Origin: a virus
Length of the DNA: 44,591 nt
IMG/VR virus record: IMGVR_UViG_3300020034_000033
Span: 1-44,591 of that record
Direction: 5' to 3' (one strand)
The position numbers and the translations under genes are program-made. Position 1 is the first letter of the stretch. Each line of letters begins with the position of its first letter. The notes beneath the pieces were generated by a model. That model had not been told where the DNA came from. It worked only from the letters and a program-made list of their open reading frames with translations, and made no database searches. Of the stretch, positions 7,829 through 14,869 are shown one piece after another.

Positions 7829-9671
7829 TGATTGACCCCTCGGCATCTAGCGGAATGGATGGGCACCACATCGGCGCGCGCCGGAACTCGGTCAGCACAT
7901 CCTGCAGGGCTTGCTCTGCCCTGTCAATAGTGACAACAGTCGCATACGCGTCATGTTCGAGCAGCGCCGGCCGGTAGCCATAATTCTTTTCGAGCCTCAA
8001 TATTGTTTGGCTCATGTCCACGCGCGCGGCGGCTTGGATCAGGTTCTCAACGAAGGCACCGCCCCACAGCGTCGCGGCTCCATAGCGCGTCGCGTAGTGC
8101 CAAGCACCCTGCGGTTTGTACTTGCTCGTCATCCAGCTCAATTGCGGGTACATTAGCGGGCAGCCATTCGGCAGCCACACCTTTCCCTTGTCGAAATGGA
8201 AGATCGACCAGCTAAAGCCCCGCGTGTCCTCTCCGGTCTGTTGTGCGGCTAATCGGGGCAGGCAGCTCTCGGCGTTTTTCCAGTAGCTGATAACGGCCGG
8301 ATGTGTAGCGCGATAGAGGTCACGCCATGCAAGTCCTGTTGCACGATCAATTCGCACCGGCGGTCCATATGTGCCTCGTGCAGCGGTTGCAACGATTGTA
8401 TCAGCTCCTGCACCGTACCCACAGGATAGCTCCAACTGTTTGCCAGTGCCGCGCTTGGTTTCCATTTCTTCTTTGCGAGGGTCATCTTTCTTCGGCTTGT
8501 AGACTTCGTGTCCATATGCTGCACTCGCGATTGCTGTGTAAGGGTCATCGCCCCGCTTGAACCGCTCGATCACGTCCATTTGGCCGGCGAGCATGTTCAG
8601 ATAGCGGCACTCGACCTGCGACTTGTCGGCCTTGACTATCACCGACCCCGCTGCAGCTCGGACAGATCGTCTGATCCCGCCGCCCCGTTTGAAATTTTGC
8701 CAGTTGACTTTGTCTCCCCCACTCCATCGTGTTGTGTGAGCGCCACAATAGTGCAGGTACACAGGAAGCCGACCACGCCGAGACATCCAACCAAGACGCT
8801 CCGCTCTTGTTTGGTCAATTGTGCTCCGAATTCCGAGACGCGCTTCGACCAGATTTCTTGCAAGCTCGTTGTCATGATCCTCTCCGCTCCATTCCTTCAT
8901 GAACTCGTCTGTTTTGGCGAACGCATAGGCTGTTCCGGCTTTAGTGGCTTTAAGTGGCGGCTCCACGCCCGCCCGGCGAAGTAAATTCGCAAAAGTATCA
9001 GGAGATTGCAGGTCAGCAGCCCCCACGCCCAGCCGTTGAAGTAGCGCATCTTTCTTGTCCCGCTCTGCGATCCAGATATCTGCGAACGATTGCGTGTCGC
9101 CCTCGAACACGGGCTCCGTGAACATTCTAATTGACAGGTCAATAACCTTGAACTCTTCGATCGGCATGGCGGGCGCGAGCCTGCAGAAAATGTCCCAGGT
9201 CAGCGCTGCATCGTGCAGTCCCCCTGCGGATAAGGCGCGCTGAACTTCTGGCTGCAGCTCGCGCCATAGCTGCCCCTCATTGAAACACTCGTAGGGTACA
9301 GACTTAGCGACAAGGCCAAAATGCCGAGCAAGATTGTCCAGGCTGACACTAACATGATTGCCGATAAGAAGCCGCGCCATAGACAGCGTGTCGAAGATTG
9401 CATAGGGCCGCACTCCGTAGTGCCAATTGAGAATTGCCGCGTCGAACGCCGCGTGATGGCAGAGCACGGCGCATTGTGTCCAGTCTATGCGATCGAACGT
9501 CGGCCTGCATTGTTCAGGTGTGAGCCACAGCCCTTGACCGTTCGGCGTGCGCAGCGCACAGCCAAGCGCGGCGAACTTCGGATCACGAATATACGCCTCG
9601 GTGGTCATCTTTTTAAGAGTGTAGTCGCGCTTGTGAAAGCGCGTTTCAAAATCCAGCGTGATAATCTTCAT
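7812..9671 (-). CDS. Family A DNA polymerase with 3'-5' exonuclease
   Basis: A 619-aa replicative polymerase. The exonuclease domain shows DFETR (7-11), CHHAAFDAAI (71-80) and HDAALTWD (153-160). Polymerase motif A is D349-KSQVECR, motif B is RGTGKQLELSCGYG (R407, K411, G420), and motif C is HDA (573-575), where most Pol I enzymes have HDE. The ATG at 9671 was chosen because the exonuclease motif follows at once; the longer upstream reading is Arg-rich. It starts 2 bp after the 54-aa gene and has no good ribosome binding site of its own, so coupling is likely. Confidence 0.93.
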   Translation of the reverse strand: MKIITLDFETRFHKRDYTLKKMTTEAYIRDPKFAALGCALRTPNGQGLWLTPEQCRPTFDRIDWTQCAVLCHHAAFDAAILNWHYGVRPYAIFDTLSMARLLIGNHVSVSLDNLARHFGLVAKSVPYECFNEGQLWRELQPEVQRALSAGGLHDAALTWDIFCRLAPAMPIEEFKVIDLSIRMFTEPVFEGDTQSFADIWIAERDKKDALLQRLGVGAADLQSPDTFANLLRRAGVEPPLKATKAGTAYAFAKTDEFMKEWSGEDHDNELARNLVEARLGIRSTIDQTRAERLGWMSRRGRLPVYLHYCGAHTTRWSGGDKVNWQNFKRGGGIRRSVRAAAGSVIVKADKSQVECRYLNMLAGQMDVIERFKRGDDPYTAIASAAYGHEVYKPKKDDPRKEEMETKRGTGKQLELSCGYGAGADTIVATAARGTYGPPVRIDRATGLAWRDLYRATHPAVISYWKNAESCLPRLAAQQTGEDTRGFSWSIFHFDKGKVWLPNGCPLMYPQLSWMTSKYKPQGAWHYATRYGAATLWGGAFVENLIQAAARVDMSQTILRLEKNYGYRPALLEHDAYATVVTIDRAEQALQDVLTEFRRAPMWCPSIPLDAEGSISERYS

Positions 9672-9673
9672 GG

Positions 9674-9838
9674 TCAATGACAACAGTCGGGGCAGTAATC
9701 CCACTCTAGCCCGTGCGGGCACGCGGGGGCATTGTCTTGACATTGCCGCGCAGGTGGCGCTTCCCAGCTAATCAAAACTCGGATAAGCCACAGGTAGACA
9801 CCGAAGCCGATCGCGAGCGCAATTGAGAGTTCAAGCAT
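9674..9838 (-). CDS. Small membrane protein with Cys-rich tail (54 aa)
   Basis: A short gene with ATG at 9838 behind AGGGTCGGTC. Residues 3-24 form a clear transmembrane helix, followed by a tail with five cysteines ending CPDCCH. Its TGA sits two bases before the DNA polymerase ATG, so it probably drives polymerase translation by coupling. Function unknown. Confidence 0.6.
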   Translation of the reverse strand: MLELSIALAIGFGVYLWLIRVLISWEAPPARQCQDNAPACPHGLEWDYCPDCCH

Positions 9839-9854
9839 GACCGACCCTGATATT

Positions 9855-9980
9855 TCAATTAAGCTTTTCTATTGTCTCATGGCTGCGTGGGGGATCACTG
9901 CTGTGGTCGCCGCGTATCTGGATGACTAGCCACAGCAGCCACAACCACAGCCTGCCTGCAGGTGTTGGCGCCCACTTCAT
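9855..9980 (-). CDS. Micro membrane protein (41 aa)
   Basis: Starts MKWAPTPAGRLWLWLLWLVI, giving one Trp/Leu-rich membrane segment and then a charged tail. Its ATG overlaps the stop of the upstream 33-aa gene by 4 bp (ATGA), part of a chain of overlapping mini-genes. Function unknown. Confidence 0.55.
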   Translation of the reverse strand: MKWAPTPAGRLWLWLLWLVIQIRGDHSSDPPRSHETIEKLN

Positions 9981-10078
9981 GCGACGAGCCCCCACAGGAA
10001 CATAGCGACACCGATCACGGCAGCCCAGCTCACGATTGCGAGCGTGATCACGATCAGCACCTTGGCGAGCCCAGGCAT
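9977..10078 (-). CDS. Micro membrane protein (33 aa)
   Basis: Almost wholly hydrophobic (MPGLAKVLIVITLAIVSWAA...), one transmembrane helix. The ATG overlaps the preceding stop as TGATG and its own stop overlaps the next start (ATGA). Gene status rests on this overlap chain and hydrophobicity. Confidence 0.55.
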   Translation of the reverse strand: MPGLAKVLIVITLAIVSWAAVIGVAMFLWGLVA

Positions 10079-10203
10079 CAGTTGTCCCCCGGCGCGCGCG
10101 CCTCGATCGCACCAAGGACGCACAGGGCTCCGACTAGGCCTGCGAGCACGAACACACACGCGAGCCCGGTAATTAATATAGTCACTAGAATATCTTCGAT
10201 CAT
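10078..10203 (-). CDS. Micro membrane protein (41 aa)
   Basis: Starts MIEDILVTILITGLACVFVL, a single long transmembrane segment, with a short tail EARAPGDN. The ATG overlaps the HTH gene stop (ATGA), and its TGA overlaps the next ATG. Function unknown. Confidence 0.55.
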   Translation of the reverse strand: MIEDILVTILITGLACVFVLAGLVGALCVLGAIEARAPGDN

Positions 10204-10481
10204 GTCCAATCCCATTGGTTGCCTGCATTCGCCTCGCACCATGCGCCAAGGCACGCCATGCGCAACTTGCGCCACTCGCGCTTCTGCCGCGGCGTGCGAC
10301 CTGTCTCATACTCTACCAGCGACGCGACACTGTAGCCTGTCATGGCTGCCAGCCTGCCACGGCTCCAGCCCATGCGCTCGCGCCACAGGCGCAATCGGTC
10401 GCCTTCTGTCACGGGATGGATGGTCGCCCTATCCCAAGGCTTGCGGAATTCTACTTCGCTCTCGTCAAGAATGTTGGCCAT
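10200..10481 (-). CDS. Cro/C1-type HTH transcriptional regulator (93 aa)
   Basis: Contains an XRE-like helix-turn-helix at about residues 29-62: LRLWRERMGWSRGRLAAMTG then YSVASLVEYETGR. Probably binds operators in the early region. The ATG at 10481 lies inside the end of the 76-aa gene (31-bp overlap) and is preceded by GAGAGAGC. It heads the chain of micro membrane genes leading to DNA polymerase. Cognate operators are not identified; the palindromes at 14.5-14.6 kb are candidates. Confidence 0.8.
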   Translation of the reverse strand: MANILDESEVEFRKPWDRATIHPVTEGDRLRLWRERMGWSRGRLAAMTGYSVASLVEYETGRTPRQKREWRKLRMACLGAWCEANAGNQWDWT

Positions 10482-10681
10482 ATCACGTTAGCTCTCTCTT
10501 GTTCCAGCAGATCGAACCACTGGTCGATGATATCGTCTCGAGCTTTTAATAGCGCGTTGCTTATCTCGGCGTGCTCTATGTCCCCTGTGCGCGCCAACAG
10601 TGAGTTGCGGGTCTGCGCTCGCGCATGAAGCACTCGCGCCTGCTGTGCGAGAAGTTTTAGTTTGAACCCAATTGAAGGCAT
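10451..10681 (-). CDS. Helical hypothetical protein (76 aa)
   Basis: Starts at ATG 10681 behind AGGGGAGAGCT. Rich in Ala/Leu/Arg and predicted helical throughout (KLKLLAQQARVLHARAQ...). First gene after the inverted repeat at 10703-10732, and overlaps the HTH gene. Function unknown. Confidence 0.65.
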   Translation of the reverse strand: MPSIGFKLKLLAQQARVLHARAQTRNSLLARTGDIEHAEISNALLKARDDIIDQWFDLLEQERANVIWPTFLTRAK

Positions 10682-10702
10682 AGCTCTCCCCTTCTGTGCA
10701 GT

Positions 10703-10732
10703 CCCGGGAGCAATGGCCACATCACTCCCGGG
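10703..10732 (-). terminator. Inverted repeat, possible terminator/attenuator
   Basis: Perfect 8-bp arms CCCGGGAG and CTCCCGGG with a 14-nt loop, in the 139-bp gap between the 57-aa and 76-aa genes. No T-run follows on the minus strand, so it may be a weak terminator, RNA-processing hairpin or attenuator. The rest of the gap shows no gene. Confidence 0.45.
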
Positions 10733-10820
10733 TGGCTGGACAAGCCTTTAGCCTAGCATACTTCGAAGTTTCTCCACGGTTTACGCTACGCGATTACGCA
10801 ACGCCTTCTCTCGAAGCTCT

Positions 10821-10994
10821 TTAATTCTCGGGCACATATCGCCCATGCACGTGCCAGTCTCTGCCTGCAGGGGGGCGCTCATGCACGTGCTTCACGACTG
10901 CCCCGCCTGTGCGGTCGCTGGTGTAGACCACCATGATAACGCCGCGCGCGTTCGCTGCTTGCTGCGCAGTATATTCTGCTTGCTCTAGTGTCAT
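10821..10994 (-). CDS. Hypothetical protein (57 aa)
   Basis: Short soluble protein (MTLEQAEYTAQQAANARGVI...) whose ATG overlaps the upstream stop by 4 bp. The C-terminus is His-rich (VKHVHE, DWHVHGRYVPEN). Last gene before the 10703-10732 inverted repeat. No family recognised. Confidence 0.65.
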   Translation of the reverse strand: MTLEQAEYTAQQAANARGVIMVVYTSDRTGGAVVKHVHERPPAGRDWHVHGRYVPEN

Positions 10995-11419
10995 GGCAAC
11001 GTGTTCCCATTGTCCCGCCAGATCGGCGCCTCTTTGGTCTTTTTCACGCGGCACAGGTCAGTGTTCTCCCCGAGCTTACCATAATACGCGGCGCCATTTG
11101 TAGCGCGGAACCGCACAGCCCGCATGCGATGGCCAAAATTGCTGACGAATGTTTTCACGCTCACGCGATAGGCCAGCACGTCGCCCTGCCAGTTGGTCGC
11201 GATGTAGCGCGTGGGATAGAAGGCACCATTAAAGCCCTGCTGGTTAGCCTTCCACTCGGGATTGGCCACGATATAGACAGCCCAGCGATCGGGCTTGGCA
11301 GCCCAGCGCTTAAGCTCTGCATCGCGTATCGCGCTATTGCGCTGTGCGTTCTCAGCAGGCTTGACGCTTGTGCCATTAGGCGTGAACACCTTGCCATCGT
11401 GCTCGAAACCGTAGTCCAT
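10991..11419 (-). CDS. Hypothetical protein (142 aa)
   Basis: The ATG at 11419 follows AGGAGTGAGCT, a strong ribosome binding site. Mixed alpha/beta sequence rich in Asn, Trp and Tyr (AKPDRWAVYIVANPEWKANQ), with no recognised domain. Its stop overlaps the next ATG (ATGA). Confidence 0.7.
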   Translation of the reverse strand: MDYGFEHDGKVFTPNGTSVKPAENAQRNSAIRDAELKRWAAKPDRWAVYIVANPEWKANQQGFNGAFYPTRYIATNWQGDVLAYRVSVKTFVSNFGHRMRAVRFRATNGAAYYGKLGENTDLCRVKKTKEAPIWRDNGNTLP

Positions 11420-11428
11420 AGCTCACTC

Positions 11429-11611
11429 CTATTTGCTGGGGCTGATCCCAATTACCAGTTGCCAAACGCGCTTGGTCACGCGCATAGTTCTCGGCGCGAC
11501 TGTGAACGTGTCAGGCAGGAAGCGATGCCGGTACACCATGTAGCCCTTGCGAGCCTTGTCTGCACGGGCCCGGGCTTCGGCTCGCGCCTGTGCCTCGGTG
11601 CTGATTATCAT
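11429..11611 (-). CDS. Basic hypothetical protein (60 aa)
   Basis: Arg/Ala-rich helical N-terminus (TEAQARAEARARADKARKGY), then a beta-like segment. Its ATG overlaps the upstream stop (ATGA). The basic charge would suit nucleic-acid binding, but this is only inference. Confidence 0.6.
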   Translation of the reverse strand: MIISTEAQARAEARARADKARKGYMVYRHRFLPDTFTVAPRTMRVTKRVWQLVIGISPSK

Positions 11612-11901
11612 CGGTAGAACGTGGCGCCGGGATGGCGCTTCAAGAGTTCCAGTTTTGCTGCAGCACGATCGCCCGCGCGAAAGAAAAACTCAATCGACCC
11701 GCTCTCACAACACGCCCAATAGAGCGGCCAACCGTGCCCCCAATACGCGCCACCACGATCATAGCCACCTTGATTTAGCGGCACGCGCTGCAGCGTGAAC
11801 TTGCGAGTGGCGTTTGGCCACAGCGAGGGATTGTCCTGCCGGCCCATGCTGGCGCCGCGCTTAGGGTTGCCCATCCATCCCGCTGCTGGTAAGCGCGGCA
11901 T
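11608..11901 (-). CDS. Hypothetical protein (97 aa)
   Basis: The ATG at 11901 overlaps the preceding TGA (TGATG); a GTG at 11904 is an alternative start. Trp/Gly/Tyr-rich middle (GGAYWGHGWPLYWACCESGS) and a basic C-terminus. No family recognised. Confidence 0.6.
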   Translation of the reverse strand: MPRLPAAGWMGNPKRGASMGRQDNPSLWPNATRKFTLQRVPLNQGGYDRGGAYWGHGWPLYWACCESGSIEFFFRAGDRAAAKLELLKRHPGATFYR

Positions 11902-12125
11902 CACACTGCCTCACACTTGAAGGGCTCGAACGACCAGATATGCATCCCGGGCTCGCTTAAGCGCTTGACGTGCTCGGCGCAGATTGGGAACCCGGCTGAA
12001 GCCGTGAACTTGATCGCACGCCCGTGGAATTGCTCGATACGCTCGCCACACTGCACGCGGCCGATCGCCTCGTTATCGTCGCCGGTCGGCACGCCGTCGA
12101 CTATCCACTTGATTTGACATTTCAT
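11901..12125 (-). CDS. Hypothetical Cys-containing protein (74 aa)
   Basis: Starts MKCQIKWIVDGVPTG at ATG 12125 behind GGAGGAACACCCG, a very good ribosome binding site. Four cysteines (residues 3, 27, 50 and 71 by count) could form a metal site. Overlaps both neighbours by start/stop fusion. Confidence 0.65.
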   Translation of the reverse strand: MKCQIKWIVDGVPTGDDNEAIGRVQCGERIEQFHGRAIKFTASAGFPICAEHVKRLSEPGMHIWSFEPFKCEAV

Positions 12126-12235
12126 CGGGTGTTCCTCCGATTGTCGATCGCGACTGCGATCAAGGCGCCAAGCATGAAGGGCGCACACCATGCGGCAAAG
12201 ATCGCGCATGTGATCAGTGTTGCGGTGTTGCTCAT
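12122..12235 (-). CDS. Micro membrane protein (37 aa)
   Basis: A 37-codon frame starting MSNTATLITCAIFAAWCAPF, one membrane helix followed by DNRRNTR. Joined by TGATG to the upstream 31-aa gene and by ATGA to the downstream 74-aa gene. The ribosome binding site is weak, so coupled translation is likely. Confidence 0.5.
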   Translation of the reverse strand: MSNTATLITCAIFAAWCAPFMLGALIAVAIDNRRNTR

Positions 12236-12330
12236 CACAGCCACCAATGCCAAACGACCAGCGCAACAACAATCCAACTCGCCCACATCATGCGGCGGTC
12301 GTTACGCATCTTGCGTTCGATCAGCGTCAT
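12235..12330 (-). CDS. Micro membrane protein (31 aa)
   Basis: A 31-codon frame with ATG at 12330 behind GTAGGAGCGTAGTGTC. Basic N-terminus, then a Trp/Val-rich membrane segment (MMWASWIVVALVVWHWWL) ending at the stop. Confidence 0.5.
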   Translation of the reverse strand: MTLIERKMRNDRRMMWASWIVVALVVWHWWL

Positions 12331-12334
12331 GACA

Positions 12335-12421
12335 CTACGCTCCTACGAACACGGCAAGGGCGAACACGATCGCGCCTGTTGCGAAAGTCACTAGCGCGTA
12401 CTCAACCAAGTCCCTAAGCAT
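12335..12421 (-). CDS. Micro membrane protein (28 aa)
   Basis: A 28-codon frame, ATG at 12421 behind CGGGGGAGTGTC. Starts MLRDLVEYALVTFATGAIVF, one transmembrane helix. First gene downstream of the TTGACA promoter at 12446-12474, so it leads this early transcript. Confidence 0.5.
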   Translation of the reverse strand: MLRDLVEYALVTFATGAIVFALAVFVGA

Positions 12422-12445
12422 GACACTCCCCCGTTCGATGCACAG

Positions 12446-12474
12446 ACACTACTAGATAGTGCGAAACATGTCAA
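12446..12474 (-). promoter_or_regulatory. Sigma70-type early promoter
   Basis: On the minus strand, a perfect -35 TTGACA (12474-12469) is followed after exactly 17 bp by TAGTGT (12451-12446), 25 bp before the first ATG of the micro-gene operon. The -35 is consensus and the -10 matches 3 of 6. Confidence 0.65.
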
Positions 12475-12504
12475 GAGTTAAGTTGCGGTGCTGTAGAATT
12501 AAGT

Positions 12505-12524
12505 GAGGCGCATTTGCGCGCCTC
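12505..12524 (-). terminator. Hairpin downstream of the 126-aa gene
   Basis: Perfect 7-bp stem GAGGCGC/GCGCCTC with a 6-nt loop, just after the stop of the 12533-12913 gene and before the promoter at 12474. The minus-strand tail ACTTAATTCT is only moderately T-rich. Possible terminator separating two transcription units. Confidence 0.45.
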
Positions 12525-12532
12525 GATTAAAC

Positions 12533-12913
12533 TCACAGCGCCCAAGGGCGCGGGCCGTTGAAACACCACACTGCCGAGCGCGGTCGCACATATTGGTCTG
12601 CCTCGGCATCATAGGCGATGGCGCCATCGGCCAGCAGTTGCGCCACCATCGCGTCAATGGCTGGATCACGCTCGGGCGCAGGCACAACGCAACCATCGGC
12701 GCGCAAGGCATAGACAGGCGCGGCGGGCTGTGCGGCCTTCAAGCGTGCGTTTTCAGCGCGTGCCGCTTCAAGCTCGCGGGCGATGTGCTCGCGACGTGCT
12801 CGCCTCTCATCCTCGGCGCGCAGTGCTGCAAGGTCCAGCGCTTCTAAACTGCAGGGCGAGGGCGCCGGCTTGGCGACCGGTGCGACGAACGTTGGCGTGT
12901 AGAACTTCGGCAT
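12533..12913 (-). CDS. Coiled-coil hypothetical protein (126 aa)
   Basis: Starts at ATG 12913 behind GGGAGATAGTGTC. Residues about 27-62 (LEALDLAALRAEDERRARRE onward) are a strong coiled-coil candidate. The C-terminus ends CFNGPRPWAL. It lies between the DUF932 gene and the TTGACA promoter. No family recognised. Confidence 0.7.
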   Translation of the reverse strand: MPKFYTPTFVAPVAKPAPSPCSLEALDLAALRAEDERRARREHIARELEAARAENARLKAAQPAAPVYALRADGCVVPAPERDPAIDAMVAQLLADGAIAYDAEADQYVRPRSAVWCFNGPRPWAL

Positions 12914-12988
12914 GACACTATCTCCCATCATCAGGCGGCGCCTAACGCCGCGACAGGAAGGGCGCGAGCCCTCCCCGTTTCGGGATTG

Positions 12989-14023
12989 TCAGGCGTCGAT
13001 CAAGACGCGATCCTTGATCCTCGGCATAAGCAGCCCCATCGCCTTGCCTTTGAGTGCTGCACCGCTACCGAACTGAGCAGACAACACCTTGGCCTCGCCG
13101 GCATGCTCACTCTGGCGCGTGCCGCGGTCGTGGTCAACGTAGCGAGTGATGGCCTGCAGGGCAGCCCAGGCCGTGCCTTTCTCTGCACCCTCGCGCACGC
13201 TGGTGTGATAGGCGCGTGTAAGATCTGAGAACTGATTAAGCTTGCGGGTGCTCAAGTCGCCCTGTGCTTCGTTCGGGTCGATGTCGAGTGTGAGCTTGAA
13301 GAACGCGCTTATTTCCTCCCCGCTCATGTGATGGGCTGCCATCGCGTCGCCCATAGCCTTGAACTGCACGACAGACTGTGCAAGCTCGGAAAGCTCCTGC
13401 CCAACCTTCTCGGCGTTGAACTTCGTATTGTGGCGCGTGCGCACCGTCGCGTTCTTCCCACCTGCAAGCGCTGCGTCGAGCGTATTGTTGCAGACAACCC
13501 GCACCATCGACATCTTGTTGATGGTTGCGCCTGTGCCGTCGAAGGTTGTCGTCATCAGCACGCGGGCCAAGTGCCGCTCGCCTGCAACAGTGACGTCGCC
13601 GTTGTAGCGCGCCATGGCCCAGATAATCGACCCGCCTTTTAGCGACCCTGCAGTGTCACTGTTGCAGCGGTCATCAACCGAGATGTACTTGTCGAACCAC
13701 GCGAGCACGTCAGCAGGTTGCACGTTTATGTGACGGTCCGACAGAGCGGGGCTGATTACCTCTGCAGTATCAGACCGCGCATTGAAATAAAGCCCAGTGT
13801 CGACCAGCCTGCGGTCTGCAGGCATGTGTGCAAAGTCAGGCCCCTCCAGGGCTGCGAGCGCGGGAACTTTGACTGCAGTCCAGTCCAGCCCGGCAGCCTT
13901 GGCCCAATCCTGCAGGGACATGCCAGCCTGCATTTGACTGCCGAGCCCATGCCAAATCGCGCCTCTAGAGCCCAGGAAGGCTAAATTAGCGCGATTGTTG
14001 CTCATGTCGATGTTGTGAGCCAT
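12989..14023 (-). CDS. DUF932 / phage-plasmid-like protein (344 aa)
   Basis: Matches the DUF932 (TIGR03299-like) phage/plasmid family in length and order: an N-terminal GSRGAIWHGLG segment, DKYISVDDRCNSDTAGSLKG in the middle, then MVRVVCNNTLDAAL and VRTRHNTKF. The biochemical role is unknown; members are widespread on mobile elements. The ATG follows AGGAGACTTAAGTC. It is the first minus-strand gene next to the AT-rich divergence region, so probably early. A hairpin-rich 75-bp spacer follows (arms GCGGCG/CGCCGC). Confidence 0.85.
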   Translation of the reverse strand: MAHNIDMSNNRANLAFLGSRGAIWHGLGSQMQAGMSLQDWAKAAGLDWTAVKVPALAALEGPDFAHMPADRRLVDTGLYFNARSDTAEVISPALSDRHINVQPADVLAWFDKYISVDDRCNSDTAGSLKGGSIIWAMARYNGDVTVAGERHLARVLMTTTFDGTGATINKMSMVRVVCNNTLDAALAGGKNATVRTRHNTKFNAEKVGQELSELAQSVVQFKAMGDAMAAHHMSGEEISAFFKLTLDIDPNEAQGDLSTRKLNQFSDLTRAYHTSVREGAEKGTAWAALQAITRYVDHDRGTRQSEHAGEAKVLSAQFGSGAALKGKAMGLLMPRIKDRVLIDA

Positions 14024-14089
14024 GACTTAAGTCTCCTATTTTAACCGGCTAGCGGTTTTAAGTTAACGGCGTCTCGCGCCGCGCAGTAA

Positions 14090-14118
14090 GGATTAGCACT
14101 GCGCTAAATAGGCGTCAA
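14090..14118 (-). promoter_or_regulatory. Candidate leftward promoter for the DUF932 operon
   Basis: Minus strand TTGACG (14118-14113), 17-bp spacer, TAATCC (14095-14090), about 70 bp upstream of the DUF932 start. Good -35, weak -10. Confidence 0.4.
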
Positions 14119-14126
14119 CTAAAATA

Positions 14127-14143
14127 TGTAGTGGCAAGCAATT
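14127..14143. repeat. 17-bp direct repeat, copy 1
   Basis: TGTAGTGGCAAGCAATT; an identical copy lies at 14548-14564, 421 bp away, in the same non-coding region. Confidence 0.85.
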
Positions 14144-14169
14144 TATTTTAGCGCTGGTCTGCACGCACA

Positions 14170-14200
14170 GCTAAATTTAACTTATCGCTGCTAAATTTAA
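14170..14200. repeat. Iteron-like tandem repeat
   Basis: Two copies of GCTAAATTTAA starting at 14170 and 14190, exactly 20 bp apart (about two helical turns). Confidence 0.6.
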
Positions 14201-14213
14201 GCTCGGCGCTTAG

Positions 14214-14232
14214 GACTAGACACGACTAGACA
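14214..14232. repeat. 10-bp tandem repeat GACTAGACA
   Basis: Two copies of GACTAGACA at 14214 and 14224 (one helical turn apart). The inverse core TCTAGT recurs near 14252 and 14581. Confidence 0.55.
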
Positions 14233-14362
14233 TTAATTCCTTTTGTGAGCCGTCTAGTTCTAAGTGGTTGATTTCGGCTCGGAATGCTCGTTTGTTCATG
14301 TAGTAGTATTTTAGGTCCACATATGAGAGAGTATTATATGGGTCTTTAGCCCTATTACTAAT

Positions 14363-14398
14363 TATAAGTTAAAAGTTATAACTAAATATAAGTTAAAA
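14363..14398. repeat. 12-bp direct repeat TATAAGTTAAAA
   Basis: Copies at 14363-14374 and 14387-14398, with the palindrome AGTTATAACT between them. Very AT-rich; a possible DNA-unwinding element. Confidence 0.6.
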
Positions 14399-14520
14399 AT
14401 CTCGCGTCGATATCTATTTTTTTGAAAAAGACTAATACTACTACTACTAGCTCTAAATTGTTCTGCCGCTGCAGGATGATAGCGCGAAACGTTAAGAAAA
14501 GAAATGAGCCGCGCCTATGA

Positions 14521-14546
14521 TATCGTTACGATAGTACCTTTAAGGT
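14521..14546. promoter_or_regulatory. Pair of small palindromes, possible operators
   Basis: TATCGT-T-ACGATA (14521-14533) and ACCTT-T-AAGGT (14536-14546) are perfect palindromes with one-base centres, directly before the second copy of the 17-bp repeat. Confidence 0.4.
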
Positions 14547-14547
14547 C

Positions 14548-14564
14548 TGTAGTGGCAAGCAATT
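14548..14564. repeat. 17-bp direct repeat, copy 2
   Basis: Exact copy of 14127-14143. Confidence 0.85.
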
Positions 14565-14586
14565 GGCCATCTAAAACCTGTCTAGT

Positions 14587-14632
14587 TAACAGTCACTGTT
14601 AGTTGCGCGCTAACAAACGCTAAAAGCGCAAC
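14587..14632. promoter_or_regulatory. Operator-like palindrome and hairpin
   Basis: TAACAGT-C-ACTGTTA (14587-14601) is a perfect 15-bp palindrome of repressor-operator type. Overlapping its end, AGTTGCGC (14601-14608) pairs with GCGCAACT (14626-14633). Confidence 0.45.
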
Positions 14633-14797
14633 TCGGGGATCGAATGGGGGGACGGGGAGAAAAGAAAATTTTGGCGACGTCACTTCCATAGCGCTTCTAA
14701 TTTTGAAAGCTTTATACCTTAAATACTACTAGTACCTTTCCAACCTTATACCATTTACCTTTACCTATTACCCCCGCCCACGCATTATAGCAGCGAT

Positions 14798-14826
14798 TTG
14801 ACTTTTCCAACCGAGCGCTACATGCT
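14798..14826 (+). promoter_or_regulatory. Candidate rightward promoter
   Basis: TTGACT (14798-14803), 17-bp spacer, CATGCT (14821-14826), 44 bp before the first plus-strand ATG. Good -35, 3 of 6 at -10. Confidence 0.5.
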
Positions 14827-14869
14827 GTGCTTAAGGCCCGGTGTTGGTGGGCGCTGCAGGGAGAGACAC

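Larger units (their letters stand above)
14024..14869. other. AT-rich non-coding divergence region, candidate origin/control region
   Basis: 846 bp without a supportable gene between divergent gene blocks, clearly richer in A+T than the rest. Holds a 17-bp direct repeat, short iteron-like repeats (CTAAATTTAA, TATAAGTTAAAA, GACTAGACA), (CTA)n tracts, several perfect palindromes and a pyrimidine-rich stretch (about 14731-14775) on the plus strand. Expected functions are divergent early/late promoters, operators for the HTH protein and possibly the replication origin. These are inferences from structure and position. Confidence 0.6.

Noticed and set aside
12914-12988. Terminator after the DUF932 gene
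   Set aside because: Hairpins with GCGGCG/CGCCGC and GGGC/GCCC arms exist but no T-run follows, so only noted as structure.
14504-14602. 32-codon plus-strand ORF in the intergenic region (MSRAYDIVTIV...)
   Set aside because: No convincing Shine-Dalgarno, runs through palindromes and a repeat copy; more likely regulatory DNA.
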